From positions 17,323,801 to 17,387,800 of the forward strand of contig JAWZYU010000019.1 of the NCBI GenBank assembly GCA_038380435.1: a stretch of DNA of 64,000 nt, written 5' to 3'. The position numbers and the translations under genes were made by a program. Source of the stretch: Ryuthela nishihirai (taxonomy: Eukaryota > Arthropoda > Arachnida > Araneae > Heptathelidae). Every line of letters starts with the position of its first letter. Position 1 is the first letter of the stretch. Under the pieces are notes generated by a model. That model saw nothing but the letters and a program-made list of their open reading frames with translations. It did not search any database and had not been told where the DNA came from. Below are positions 11,064 through 22,300 of the stretch, in pieces.

Positions 11064-12311
11064 AGCTCACAGGACAAAAAAATTAGTCATTTCCCACCAT
11101 AAGAGGGTTATGTCCATTCAACAGCAACAGAGGGTGCACCAGTAATAAATGCGTCCTACAAATAGCTGTGCTCTGCGCTACAGGGTCCATACAGTGAGAA
11201 GAAGTGGTTATGTGACACATGTGTGTTAGTCGCTCCGTGAAACATGGGTCACGCCAAAGATGTGAATGAGTGGCAAAAAGGTGTTATTGCATTTGGCCGA
11301 GCCAAAGGGCATAGTGTACAAGAAGTTGCTGCCTTTGCAGGTGTATCAAAACATACTGTCCAAAGGGTTTTCAGCAGTGGCGTAGATCGCAGTCCACCGC
11401 TAATCATTGCAAGACCTGCGGCAGAAAGACTGTGCTCGCCAACAGAGGCTACCACTGTCACGCACTGTTAGGGTACACCACTTTGGAACGAGGCAGGAAT
11501 TGCTCCAGTCAGTCAATGCAGGACTACAACAAGCTGTTTCTGAAAGGAATTGCATGCCATGGATATCTGGAGCAGAGTACCATGGAATAGACCCATGTTA
11601 ACAGCTCTGCACAAGGCTGCATGGTTACAGTGGGTGCAGCCCCAAAGACTGGACTGTCGACTCTTGGAAGCATGTGATCTGGTCATATGAGTCACATTTT
11701 TGCTTGTACAAGAATGATGTGAGATGACAAATACACAATAAGCCGCATGAAGCCTTCCATGTGGACTTTGTGCAAGGTTCTGTTCAAGCTGGAGGAGGCT
11801 CTCTGATGTTCTGAGGTGTTTCACATATGAGGAAATGGGTCCTTTGATTGCGATGATGTCACACTTAAACCAGAAGGGCTATATGGAGCTACTGAATAAC
11901 CACATGTTGCCTTTTGTGCAGCATCTCCACAGTGAACACCAGGATACACCTGTCTTCCAAGACAACAATTGTCGCATGCACAGGGCTCGAAGTGTGTCAG
12001 ATTTGCATGACGAGCATTCTGAAGCTTTCAAACATCTCGACTTGCCCGCCAAATCCCCAGATTTAAATCTCATAGAAAACTTATGGGACTATTTGGAACA
12101 ATGAGTGAAGTGTTGTCCCACCATCTGGCCAATCTTGCCGAACTGTGGCATTTGCTGCTGGAAGAGTGGATGAATAATGATGTGCACTACATCTGCACAC
12201 TGGTGGCATCCATGCCAGACAGGATTTTGGCTGTTCTTCGGTCGCACGGAGGCGTTACATGCTATTAAGTGACATTCAGCCAGGGGTGACTAATTTTTTG
12301 TCCAGTGAGAT
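11064..12311 (+). mobile_element. Tc1-like transposon B
   Basis: Terminal inverted repeats begin AGCTCACAGGACAAAAAAAT (left) and ATCTCACTGGACAAAAAATT (reverse complement of right), with TA outside each end (11062-11063 and 12312-12313). The element is 1,248 bp, the usual size for Tc1. It carries one decayed transposase gene on the plus strand and lies in the intron between the exons at 13112 and 7585, antisense to the host gene. Confidence 0.85.
11244..12266 (+). pseudogene. Tc1-like transposase (element B), degraded
   Basis: The start ATG is at 11244. The N-terminus MGHAKDVNEWQKGVIAFGRA and GHSVQEVAAFAGVSKHTVQR form a clear helix-turn-helix. Stops appear from 11469 and frames shift repeatedly through 11824. 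The catalytic core is recovered as DTPVFQDNNCRMH and SPDLNLIENLWDYLE. The second catalytic motif is QDNN where QxDN is usual, so the Asp is displaced or lost; the final Glu is present. The tail before the right inverted repeat (MPDRILAVLRSHGG) is in another frame. Confidence 0.8.
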
Positions 12312-12313
12312 TA

Positions 12314-13111
12314 TATTATATATTTAAAATAAACATTTCTCTTATTTTTAAAGATTGCAAAACTATCAGAAACTAAGAAATTGTAACAGTTCCAAAAATA
12401 TCTTTTATCAATAATCTATTTGAAGAATACCTGAAACATAAAGAAGCAACTACAACCAATTGTCATTAAACAAATGTGGAAAAGAGCATGCTGTCAACAA
12501 ACGGAATCAGCAATGGGTACTATTTCATGCTTAGTACCTTTTTTTTTCATGTGAAAATCAACAGATAAAGTTTACTTTTAAACTTTAATATGAAACTTTT
12601 CCACTTAATTTTTAAAATATTAAAACTTATTTCCTTTCTTAAAAAAGTTTTACAATTCTGTATTATTATACAATCAAATATTGTTTGAGACAAAAGAGTG
12701 AGATTAAAAATAAAAAAAAAATAAAGTTCCAATAAGCACAGAATTAAATCTCTTATCAGTACACTTTCAAATTGCATAAACATACTAAAAATTGCATTGT
12801 TACACTATAGTCGATTAACTCTTAAACTAGGATATAGGTTTTTTTCAGACCATCAGGAAAATTTCTAAACAGAATTGTTGGCAACACTCTTATAGATATG
12901 AACTTTCCCTACATAATAACTTCTTATTGTTCAGTTGAGAGCAGTCGTGTACAGCACAATAGTAATAAAAATATATACAATTTAAACACAGCTAACAATA
13001 GTTAAATAATTTAATATATCACGATATATTAAATTATTTATGTAATAAAAATATATACAGCAATTTAATAGGTACTAAAAATATATTACATTTATAGGAA
13101 TAAAAACTTAC
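12314..13111. other. Intron DNA containing a perfect AT palindrome
   Basis: AT-rich intron. At 13003-13040 an 18-bp perfect inverted repeat (TAAATAATTTAATATATC and its complement) has only a 2-bp spacer. It is flanked by two direct copies of AATAAAAATATATAC (about 12964 and 13045). No gene is seen. Confidence 0.6.
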
Positions 13112-13231
13112 CAATATAGGGCAAAAAGGCATTTTCATTCGACTCGTATGACTGCATTACACTAGCATCAAAATTATATGATTCTTTCATATATGAATCC
13201 ATCTGTACAGCTACACACCCAATATTTGGAT
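13112..13231 (-). CDS. Third coding exon of the KIAA2013-like gene
   Basis: Borders are an acceptor ending TTTATTATTCAG and a donor GTAAGTTTTT. The length is 120 bp, phase 1 at both ends. Residues about 57-95 include PNIGCVAVQMDSY, then a stretch rich in Ser, Tyr, Asn and Glu, and end with AFLPYI followed by a Gly codon split across the next intron. A single Cys (residue 61) and the motif LPYIGNG, completed by the next exon, are the recognisable points. In DUF2152 proteins an NG-x-hydrophobic-small motif follows a Cys-containing segment soon after the membrane anchor, which is the basis for the tentative assignment. The frame is open across 39 whole codons in AT-rich DNA, and the join to both neighbours is in frame. 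Downstream intron: 5.4 kb holding a Tc1-like transposon. Confidence 0.7.
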
Positions 13232-13336
13232 CTGAATAATAAATATTATGAGTGTATGTGTGTATACGTACAATATTATTACAACAAACTTTTTATACAT
13301 CACTAAAATGTTACATTGCTAATATTGAAAAGATTG

Positions 13337-14618
13337 TGTGATAACTAAAGGGGTATCAGCCCACTTTCTATTCTAGGTAAAGTTCTTTGCATGATTGTGC
13401 TTAATAGAATTAAGAATCTGGTTGACAGGCAATTGTGTGATGAGCAATGTGGATTCAGATGTGGTAGGGGATATGTGGATCAGATATTTTCACTTAGGCA
13501 GATTCTTGAGAAACGTTTAGAGTTTCAGAAACCTTTGGTTGCTAGCTTTGTTGATTTCAAAAAGCCTTTCGACTCTTGATCATCATAATTTGTAGTTGAT
13601 CGTGAGATCATATGGTATACCAGACAAGTTAGTTAACATAATGAAAGCTCTCTATAATAACACGGAGTCATATGTGAGAGTTGGTAAGGCTTGTAGCAAT
13701 TGGTTTAGCATTACTTCTGGTGTTCGATAAGGGTGCATTTTGTCTCCTTTTCTCTTTAGTTTGGTTATTGATTACGTGATGCGAAATTCATTTCAAGAGA
13801 AAGATTTTGGCCTTAAATGGTCTGGAGATACTAAAATTTCTGATTTAGATTATGTTGATGATTTAGCCCTTTTGGCAAATGATGTTGATGAGATGAACTC
13901 TTTCATTCGAGCTGTTGATGAGGCTGGTAGTAGAGTAGGTTTGGTTATAAACAGAGAGAAAACTAAAGTGATTCAGTTAATCTGAATGGTTGCAGTCTTA
14001 AGGAGGTGTCACAGCTTAATTATCTTGGGAGCTATGTAACAGATACTGGTGATGTGCGACATGAGATTAACAGATGAATAGGGATTGCTTCTGGGACTTT
14101 TAAGAATCTATGGAGGGTGTGGAAAAATAGGCACATACACCCAAAGACTAAAATTAGACTGTATAATAGTTTGATTCTTTCTGGGGTTAGTTATGGTAGT
14201 GAAACTTGGATGCTTTGTAAACAAGATAACAGGAAACTTGATACTTTTGATTCTAGATGCTTACACAATATCTTGGAAATTAGATGGTTCAACTTTGTAA
14301 GTAATAATGAAGTTAGGCAAAGGAGTCGGCAGTCTCCTTTAAGCAGCATATTGTGCAGAGAGAGACTCCATTGGTTCGGCCATGTTGCCCGTATGGATAA
14401 TTACAGATTAGCAAATAGGATTATGAACAGTGTGCCTAAAGACCTCATAAAGAGGGTGAGACCTAGGATGCAGTGGGCAATGTCAAACAGGACCTTGTTA
14501 GAATTGGTGTGCAGTGGCCAGATGCAGCAGATGTAGCTCAGGATACATATGCTTGGAGAACTAAATTACATGGCCTGGTTGGACCACTGTAGCTAATGGC
14601 TGCTTGAGGATGATGATG
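13337..14618 (+). mobile_element. LINE-alpha copy 1, 5'-truncated, reverse transcriptase to 3' end
   Basis: The copy starts inside the reverse transcriptase domain (after the IFKKGD region) and runs to a 3' tail GAGGATGATGATGAT. Readable parts are NRIKNLVDRQLCDEQCGFRC, FVDFKKPFDS, YVDDLALLAND (catalytic YxDD) and a C-terminal region (GSETWMLCKQDNRKLD, LHWFGHVARMDNYRLANRI). Breaks include a frameshift after FDS, a Gln-to-stop change in the conserved VRQGC motif (TAA at about 13729) and further stops. The family is an endonuclease-type LINE without RNase H, most like the RTE group; it copies itself by target-primed reverse transcription. This copy is dead. Confidence 0.85.
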
Positions 14619-14619
14619 A

Positions 14620-15880
14620 TTTTTTTTTTATTACTATTTATTTCTGTATTACAGTGAATTTTGCCAGAACCACATATTATGAAAAAATAACTGTCTATCC
14701 TATACTTCAAATAATGTAAGATAAAAGCAAGTATCTCATATTAATGCCTAGAGCAGTAGTCAGGAACTGGCAGCTCTCGCCACTCTAAAACATGCTCTTG
14801 ATGCTTTTTGGTTCAACTGTGAGTTGTTTTTTGTTTCTTCCTGATTTTCATTAAAAATAAATACTGGAGCAGGTTGGCAGACCATAGGTTGAAAACACTG
14901 ATGCAGTTCCAATGTCTAAATACAGTGTAAATTTGAATAAGTTGGCCAAAAAGAGACAAACTCAAAATGTTAACTGATAAAGTGAAGTTTCTTTAAATAA
15001 TTCTTTTCAATGGTTTTATTGCATACAGTTGAATATATGTTAGTTTTATTTTCACTAATAAAAGTAAATAATTGGAAGTTTTTTTATGTTATGGCTCTTG
15101 ACCCAATAAAAATTACAATTTTTGGCTCTCAGAATTTGTTGGTTTGACTCGGTGGTTTGGCTCTTGATCCAAAATAGGTTCCTCATCCCTGGCATAGAGT
15201 AATCGAGACAATTGCTTTTGTTTTTATCTGTATCTGTAAGCATACTGGAAAAATAAACTAAAAATCAATTCTACAGGAAAAAAATATGCATACTCAGTGA
15301 ACAATACCAGTGCAGCTCACATAACAAAATGTTTTGTAATTTAAATGCTCCCCAAGACACAACAAACTTTTTCATTGCATTGAAAGTGTTTTGTCAACAA
15401 AGATATAATTTAGAAAAACAGTAAACCCTGGTTTCTTATTCATTATATATATATATTGAGGAAAAAAAAATTGTCTGGAAGGTTATATGACAAATTCAAC
15501 TTTTACCTATTCAAATTCAACTAAATTCAACAAACAACCTATTTCATTGAGGAGTGGCTTAAAAACACTAATTTCCAATACATATTCAAATGGTATTATT
15601 ATTGTCACTATTCATCTAAATATTGTTTCAAATTATTATATTAATACAGATTAGTAAGTGTGACTAGATAAGGCTATTTTTCCTGATATATTTTTCCATA
15701 TATTTTTTCTGATTAAATATAATCTTTTAATCTAATGGTTCTTAAACTGTAGCACATAAGGGTTTATTGCTGATGTTGCTAAAACTGTTAATAAAAAATT
15801 GTATTATAAAACTGAGACAATTTAGTTTTTGCTTGCTTAACCAGTTCAATAAAAAGAATTGGTTCTTCAATAATAAGAAG
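14620..15880. other. Intron DNA, nothing recognised
   Basis: AT-rich intron with A/T runs and a short TA microsatellite near 15447. No exon with matching phase or known repeat found. Confidence 0.45.
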
Positions 15881-15885
15881 AGTTG

Positions 15886-16425
15886 GGTTGTTTTACCTCT
15901 GAGTGGTATTTTTGTCATATAAGAGGCTAAATGGCCAGGTCTCATGTCCCAGGGTCATAGGTGTTGGGTTGTTGGGTTGGGTTGTTTTACCTCTGAGCGG
16001 CACTTTTTTGCACACCATGGGCTAAATGGCCAGGTCACATGGACCCCGAAGGCTCAGAGAAGGTTGGGGGAGGGGACCCACTGGAACAGCTGTTGGGAGA
16101 CAGATGGTAGCCTCCCGTCAGGGCCATCCAGCGTGTTCTTTAACGTGCACAGGGTATGGCTCTCCCGCACACGGGGCCACGGCTTAACGTCCCATACGAA
16201 GGACGGCAGCCTTTCCAAGCCCATCGGTGTCCTCTACTGACCGTGGGCAGGGCGGGGAATTTTGCGGAGATAAATCTCAACGTTGACCAAGCTGGGACTC
16301 GAACCTGGGAACTACAGATTACAAGCCTGGCGCGCTACCGACTGAGCCACCCCCGCCCCATATAGGTGTTGGGTGGTGGACAGCTGTTAAGAGACAGATG
16401 GAAGCTTCCCATAAAAACCACCCAG
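15886..16425 (-). repeat. Old SINE-A fragment split by a younger SINE-A
   Basis: The two pieces, 15886-15969 and 16362-16425, resemble the SINE-A tail and middle (GTTGTTTTACCTCTGAG; GACAGCTGTTAAGAGACAGA). The younger copy sits between them, bounded by a 13-bp duplication ATAGGTGTTGGGT at 15957-15969 and 16362-16374. Confidence 0.7.
15970..16361 (-). repeat. SINE-A copy 1 (tRNA-derived, complete)
   Basis: On the minus strand the head has an A box GTGGCTCAGTCGG, an anticodon arm with loop CTCGTAA and a B box GGTTCGAGTCCCAGC, resembling an elongator tRNA-Met with a changed anticodon. The long body includes a conserved core (on plus: GTTCTTTAACGTGCACAGG and ATGGCTCTCCCGCACACGG) and ends with GTTGTTTTACCTCTGAGCGG on the plus strand. 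It is GC-richer than the surroundings and close to the copies at 21622 and 40331, so it is relatively young. Transcription would be by RNA polymerase III from the internal boxes; mobilisation needs a LINE partner. The conserved core recalls deeply conserved animal SINE domains, not verified here. Confidence 0.85.
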
Positions 16426-17540
16426 TCTAATCAAAGGTAGAGTGAGGGTTAGTGGATAAAATGTATGGAACTTTATCTTCTCATTTAAAGAGACATCAAA
16501 GAATGCTCCCTCTTTATTTTATCTACGATAAAAATCTAGTGATATGATCTGTTAACTAAAATGTGAATTATGTAGAGAACTCTACATAAACCAGTTCTAA
16601 AGCAAGAAAAACTGGTGGATCCAGCAACCTGCATGAAATCAGCTGTTTATGTCCTACCAGAATATTAATAAAAAATTTTGATCTTTGCTAAGTACCAAAA
16701 AGTGAGTCCATAAAAGCAAAAAAAAAATCATCTGTATCTTCAGAGTGGCACAGCCAAGATACTGAGTTGGGAGGGAGGGGATGCTTTGAAACATCATTCA
16801 ATATGAACATGAAAACTTGTAATTAAAAAAAATAAAATTTTGCTAAAGAGAGGGGGGAGTGAAACATCTCAGTGAGTTTGGGGGGGGGGGGGAATCCTTC
16901 CAGAAATTGTCCTCCCACATGAGGACTGATTCCATACCAAGGAAGTACTTTTTGCTTCCATATTCCAAGACCTCGTTATTTTTAGAAAACGATACAGATC
17001 AGTTCTTTTACTGGAAAATGAAGAAATAATAAAAGAAAAAATAACATATACCCTAATGTGATGTTAAATAAACTATCCACAGCAACAAGTTGTAAGCCAC
17101 CATTCAATGTAGCATAACTCTGAAAAATCAATAATTATCGATCAGTGGAAAAATTAATAATTTAAGTTTAATTAATTAAACTAAAGTTTAATTTTAAAAA
17201 AGGAAATAAAGTACTAACTTTATGCAGGGCATTTATAATCTAATGTTGGGAGGAAGTATTTGACTTAAATCATCCACGTAAACAACTTGCTGTGTCAAAG
17301 AAGTCTTTTTGCTTCCATGTATTTAGGAAATAAAATAAATCTATAGAATGAAAATGAAGGTTAATACTGACTGATATTGTGTCAAAGTGAGAATAGATCG
17401 TCTTATCAAAATTTGCGTAAGCATACTTTTACTTATTTATGTTCAGCCATGTGTAAATGACGTGAGATGTGTCCTTTATTCAAAATTTGCTCGTCAAAAT
17501 CTGTTAGGTCAAACTTTTGACTCCCTATGGAAGGGGGAGT
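16426..17540. other. Intron DNA with an orphan exon-like segment at 17052-17119
   Basis: Mostly AT-rich intron with G runs near 16850-16895. On the minus strand 17052-17119 has an acceptor (GATTTTTCAG), a donor (GTATAT) and an open frame reading SYATLNGGLQLVAVDSLFNI, but its phases (0 in, 2 out) do not fit the neighbouring exons. It is not included in the gene model. Confidence 0.4.
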
Positions 17541-18273
17541 TGTGATGCCCCCTCGTTCACTTTTACTTCACCTTAACCAGTTTTGCTTAATTTACATTAT
17601 GTTTATCATTTTGGGGATTTTTATTTCCTTTTTGGCATCACAGCGCTCATTTCCAAGAGTTAGGAGTTGCGCATGCGCAACTCCGATCTTCTGACTGTCA
17701 CCTGCTAAAACACGTGCAATAGGACATGCCCCCTCTTGCGTCATAGATTGTATCACTCGTCGATTTATGTAAATGTCTTTCCCGGCGTGCAACATGACAC
17801 ATTCGGCTCTTGTTAGTCTGATGACACATTGTCACAGCAGCACATAGTAAGGAGCATAGTGAGATAGCACAAGTGAGAGCACGTAGCACAGCACACTGTA
17901 GCGCAGAGAGCATAAGCATGTAGCACGGAAGAGTGCTCAGTTAATGTATCTTCTTCATTGAAGTTTTGGTGAGTGATTTTTGGAAATAAATTTGTTTGTT
18001 ATTTAAACTTTTTGAGTCTTTACTAATTTTTTCTCTTGAGCAATGTGAATTAAGTTTTGATTATATTTAGATATTTAACTTGACAATCAATTTTGGATTC
18101 TTACTCATTAATGCTCACTGGTATTTTGAACCCTAATTTAACTTATTCTATTTTTTTTGGCAATTTGTTAATTATTGCCTGGCGCCCGTCTCAGCTATCT
18201 GGAGCATAAAACTAATTGGATCAGAAAAAGGGTCCAAACTTAAAAGTATTTTGCATTTCTTTGGCCCGTTACA
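17541..18273. mobile_element. Solo LTR, copy 2
   Basis: Starts TGTGATGCCCCC and ends GCCCGTTACA; it aligns along its whole length with the LTR at 5637-6326, including TTTGGGGATTTTTATTTCC and CCTGGCGCCCGTCTCAGCTA. Length 733 bp. Unlike the other two copies its flanks (GAGT left, CTAC right) do not match, and the right side abuts the truncated 3' end of LINE-alpha copy 2, which suggests a rearrangement or recombination between two insertions. Confidence 0.82.
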
Positions 18274-19757
18274 CTACGCAGGTCCTACCATACTATATAA
18301 TTTTGCTCTCCACAGCTGTCTGTCCTGAGCTACAGCTACTGAATTTGGCCACTGTAGGCCAATTCTAGCAAGGTCCTGTTTGACATTGTCTGCCCAATGC
18401 ATTCTAGGTCTTCCCATTTTCCTGAAGCCTTTGGGCACACTGCACATAATCCTATTTGCGAATCTGTAGTTATACATACAGACAACATGGCCAAACCAAC
18501 GCAGAGTCTCTGCACAAAATGCTGCTCAAAGGAGGTTGTTGACTCCTTCTTCTAACCTCATCATTACTCACAAAGTAAAACCACTAAATGCCCAAGATAA
18601 TGCGTAAGCATCTAGAATCAAAGGCATCAAGTTTCCTGTTATCCTGCTTACAAAGAGCCCATGTTTCACTACCATACCTAATCTTAGAAAGAACCAAACT
18701 ATTATACAGCCCAATTTTAGTCTTTAGGTGTGCACTCCTATTTTTCCACTCTCTTCATAGATTCTTAAAAGTCCCAGCACAATCCCTAATGTTCTATTTA
18801 TCTCATGCTGCACATCACCAGTATCTGCTTCATAGCTCCCATGATAATTAATCTGAGACACTTGCATAAAAGTGCAGCCACTCAAAGCAACTGAAGGACC
18901 ATCTGCCTTGCCAATTTTCATCACTTTAGTTTTTTCTCTGTTTATCACTAAACCTACTCTATTTTACCAGTCTCATCAACAGTCCTAATGAAAGAATTCA
19001 TCTCATCAACATCATTAGCCAACAGGGCAAAATCATCTGCATAATCTAAATCAGAAATTTTGAAATATCTAGACCATTTAAGACCAAAATCTTTCCCTTG
19101 CCATGAATTTTGCATAACATAATCAATAATCAAACTAAAGAGAAATGGAGACAAAATGCACTCTTGTCTAACTCCACTAGCAATGTTAAATCAATCACTA
19201 CAATCCTTACCAACTCTCACACAAGACTCGGTGTTATTATAGAGAGTTTTCATTACACTAATGAACTCGTCAGGTATTCCATATGATCAAACAGTCAACC
19301 ATAGAATATGTTGATGAACAGAGTCAAAAGTCTTTTGAAATCTATAAAGCTAGTCTGCCAAAGAGAAAATATTTGATTAATGCATCCCCTACCACTTCTG
19401 AACCTGAACTGTTCATTATACAGTTGTCTATCAACCAAATTCTTAATTCTATTAAGTATAATCATGCAAAGGACTTTATCTGGAAAAGAAAGTAAACAGC
19501 ACCAGGACCCTGTAAAGTTGACCACTCCTCAGTAGAGTAGAAAAAAAGAAAAAAGTGGCCATAGATGATCGTTCAGTAGGCCACACTGATCTGGCAGCCC
19601 TCCCCTTCCATTCCCTTCCTAAAGAGTATCTATTTTGAAAGGTATTAATGGCCTGCACCACGAGAAGGGGGGGGGGGGGGTCGGACATTAGGTGCTAGGC
19701 TCATCACTGGGGATTGGTACACAATCCTTCCAGTTTATACCTAGATACCATTTACCG
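18274..19757 (-). mobile_element. LINE-alpha copy 2, internally deleted
   Basis: Minus-strand LINE. From the 3' side it reads the C-terminal region (NYRFANRIMCSVPKG ... GRPRMHWADN), YADDFALLAND and the reverse transcriptase start (MIILNRIKNLVDRQLYNEQ) at about 19464. Directly upstream, at about 19498-19740, is sequence matching the 5' leader of the long copy at 34013-34245 (GGGCTGCCAGAT..., a G/C run, CTTCTCGTGGTGCAG). The whole endonuclease and first part of the reverse transcriptase, about 2 kb, are missing. The 3' tail (GATGATGAT) is also absent because the LTR at 17541-18273 abuts it. Confidence 0.82.
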
Positions 19758-21190
19758 CCCCAAGTCATTGTAGTTAATAAAATATGCAACAAATGAAAAA
19801 AAGAAAATATTATTTTTCAAGCCTGAATTACATATTTTTTAAAAGATATATATATAAGAAATTTTTAAAATAGCAATTTTTATTTTCAAAAGATCTTTTT
19901 TTGTTGTACTAAAAACCTATACATATGTCCTCAGCCTACATTTGCAATGAATACATACAATGTGGACACTGGAAGGGTTAAAATCTGCTGCTGTGTTTTC
20001 TGCTGTGTTAAAAACTGTAGTTTAAGCCTGTTAGTTAGCTAATAATAACGAGTTATGTACCAAATGAAAGCTTATCATGTGGAAGTGTCTTAGGTATGCC
20101 AGCTCAGATGTCGAGATAGCCTGGGCCACTTTGTTTCTGAGACCATAGCCATAATAAAAATAAAATGTGACAACACATGACAACAAAATAAAGTAAATAA
20201 CACAAGATATATTTGATTTTTATTTTAATTTAACAAATACTTTTCTAGCTTTTATTAAGCAAATGAATGAACTGCTGAGGTAAAATCTAGCCTTCATGCA
20301 AAGTCACAGTTGATGTATGCATAGTGAGCCCATTCAAATGTTCATGTGCCATAGTTGAATGATGACAGTTCTTCAACTGCTTCAATATGTTGGAATTGTG
20401 ATCACCTTTCTTTATATAATCAATTGATTTGAGAGAACACATTCCCCATAGTTTGATCTTTTATAGAGTATCATCAGAATCAATATAATCATTAGAACTG
20501 AAGAACATTTTTAAATCATCAATATGATGAAATATTTATCAGTTAACAAAAAATTATGTCTTTTACCAAATCCCATCTTTTACTCTTATATCAAATGCCA
20601 AAATATTAACTATTTCAATTTGAAATTGCCTTTGAAGTTGAGACTCAAGCCAAATAACCCCCTTTGTGGCCTTCCTCTTTGAGTGGTCCAATGCTATATT
20701 AACAGTCATATACTATAAAAAGCATTTATCTCAAACCTCTTTCCAAACCTCCCCTCATGTCCAAAAAGGAGTGGAAATGGTAAATATCATTCCACCATAT
20801 CTACCAAACACAAGAATAATAAAATATGTGAAAAACTCTCAAGAGCATCAAGAGTGATATGTCAAATAAAAGCTTGTGATACAGGGCATGTTATAGACGT
20901 AAAAATTTTATCCTGACCTGCCATATTTTCCAAAAAGGGAAAATATAAAAATGATTCCCCCACTTATCTGCTGAATACAAGAGCTGAGCATGATTTATGT
21001 GACAAATTGAAGCTTTTGGCATGTGTAGTGTCATAGGATACCACAAATTATGCCATCTACTTTTGTTTCCCACAAAAGAGAGAGGGAAATTTAACATAGG
21101 TTAAATTTTCCTCTCATTATGAATAATATATCAGATGAAAGCTTATGCAGAGCAACACAGGAACAAAGTCCCAAGCAAAATAATAAAAAT
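19758..21190. other. Intron DNA with faint degenerate repeats
   Basis: AT-rich. Variants of a block containing AAATGAAAGCTT or AAATAAAAGCTT recur at about 20061, 20863, 21003 and 21131, and 20757-20840 weakly resembles 20926-21010. It looks like an old tandem repeat in decay. No gene. Confidence 0.4.
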
Positions 21191-21191
21191 A

Positions 21192-21362
21192 AATACCCCC
21201 TCAAGCAGCTGCTTGCCACAGAAGTCTGACAGGAGCCTGTCAGTTTATATGCCATAGTAGAAGGTCTGAGAGGATGGAAGGCCCACAGCAGAAAAACGAC
21301 ACAAACAGCCATGCCTTACCCGGGGCTCGAACCCAGGTCCCTTAGATCAGTAGCCAAAGCTG
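21192..21362 (-). repeat. SINE-B copy 1, with a second tail fragment at 21384-21447
   Basis: On plus it starts TACCCCCTCAAGCAGCTGC, continues GACAGGAGCCTGTCAGTTTA and the tRNA-like B box GGGGCTCGAACCCAGG, and stops before the A box. SINE-B has its tRNA-like head on the opposite strand and ends in a TATTT-rich tail. The fragment at 21384-21447 repeats the tail and middle part only. Confidence 0.8.
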
Positions 21363-21621
21363 ACACTAAAAAGCAAAACGTAAAATATCCCTCAAGCAGC
21401 TGTTTGTCACAGAGGTCTCAAAGGAGCCTGTCAATTTAATACATAATTAAAAAAAATTACCTTTCTATAAGTGCCCTAAAAAGTGGAAACTAAAATTAAA
21501 ACATAATGTCAATGATGAAATCACTTATTGTATTTCATATCAGCTTCAAAGGAAGATAAATGCTAAAACTATGTTTTCTTAGAAATTTAAAACAAAATGC
21601 TGATGTCTTACATTCCTTGGA

Positions 21622-22004
21622 TTGGGTTGTTGTACCTCTGAGCGGCACTTTTTTGCACACCATGGGCTAAATGGCCAGGTCACATGGACCCCGAAGGCTC
21701 AGAGAAGGTTGGGGGAGGGGACCCACTGAAACAGCTGTTGGGAGACAGATGGTAGCCTCCCGTCAAGGCCATCCAGCGTGTTCTTTAACGTGCACAGGGT
21801 ATGGCTCTCCCGCACACGGGGCCACGGCTTAACGTCCCATCCGACGGACGGCGGCCTTTCCAAGCCCATCGGTGTCCCCTACTGACCGTGGGCAGAGCGG
21901 GGAATTTTGCGGAGATAAATCTCAACGCTGACCCAGCTGGGACTCGAACCTGGGAACTACAGATTACGAGCCTGGCGCGCTACCGACTGAGCCACCCCCG
22001 CCCC
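21622..22004 (-). repeat. SINE-A copy 2, complete with target duplication
   Basis: Bounded by a 12-bp duplication ACATTCCTTGGA (21610-21621 and 22005-22016), which fixes both ends of the SINE-A unit at about 383 bp. Head, core and tail match copy 1 closely. The exact ends show that the unit is an individually mobilised SINE with the tRNA-like head on the minus strand. Confidence 0.9.
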
Positions 22005-22300
22005 ACATTCCTTGGAAGTTAATATGAATTGAATAAGTGATTTCATCATTGGCATTATGGTTTGTTTGTTTTTTTACTCTTTAGGGCACATGTAGGAAGA
22101 CAGGCATTTATTTTTAATTTATACAGTATATTAGATAAATAAAGTGTGGTTTATTAACAATTGCACAATTCTTCATTTATATAGACTATGATGGCATTTT
22201 GCCATAACTTTTCATTTCTTTGATGATGTGTATAGTTGTATAAAACTTTGAAAATAATAATGAAAAGTGCATTAAATTAGAATATTGATATAGTAGGTAA

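Noticed and set aside
15296..15420. Extra minus-strand exon of the host gene
   Set aside because: A donor-like GTATGC exists, but all three frames have stops and no acceptor is visible.
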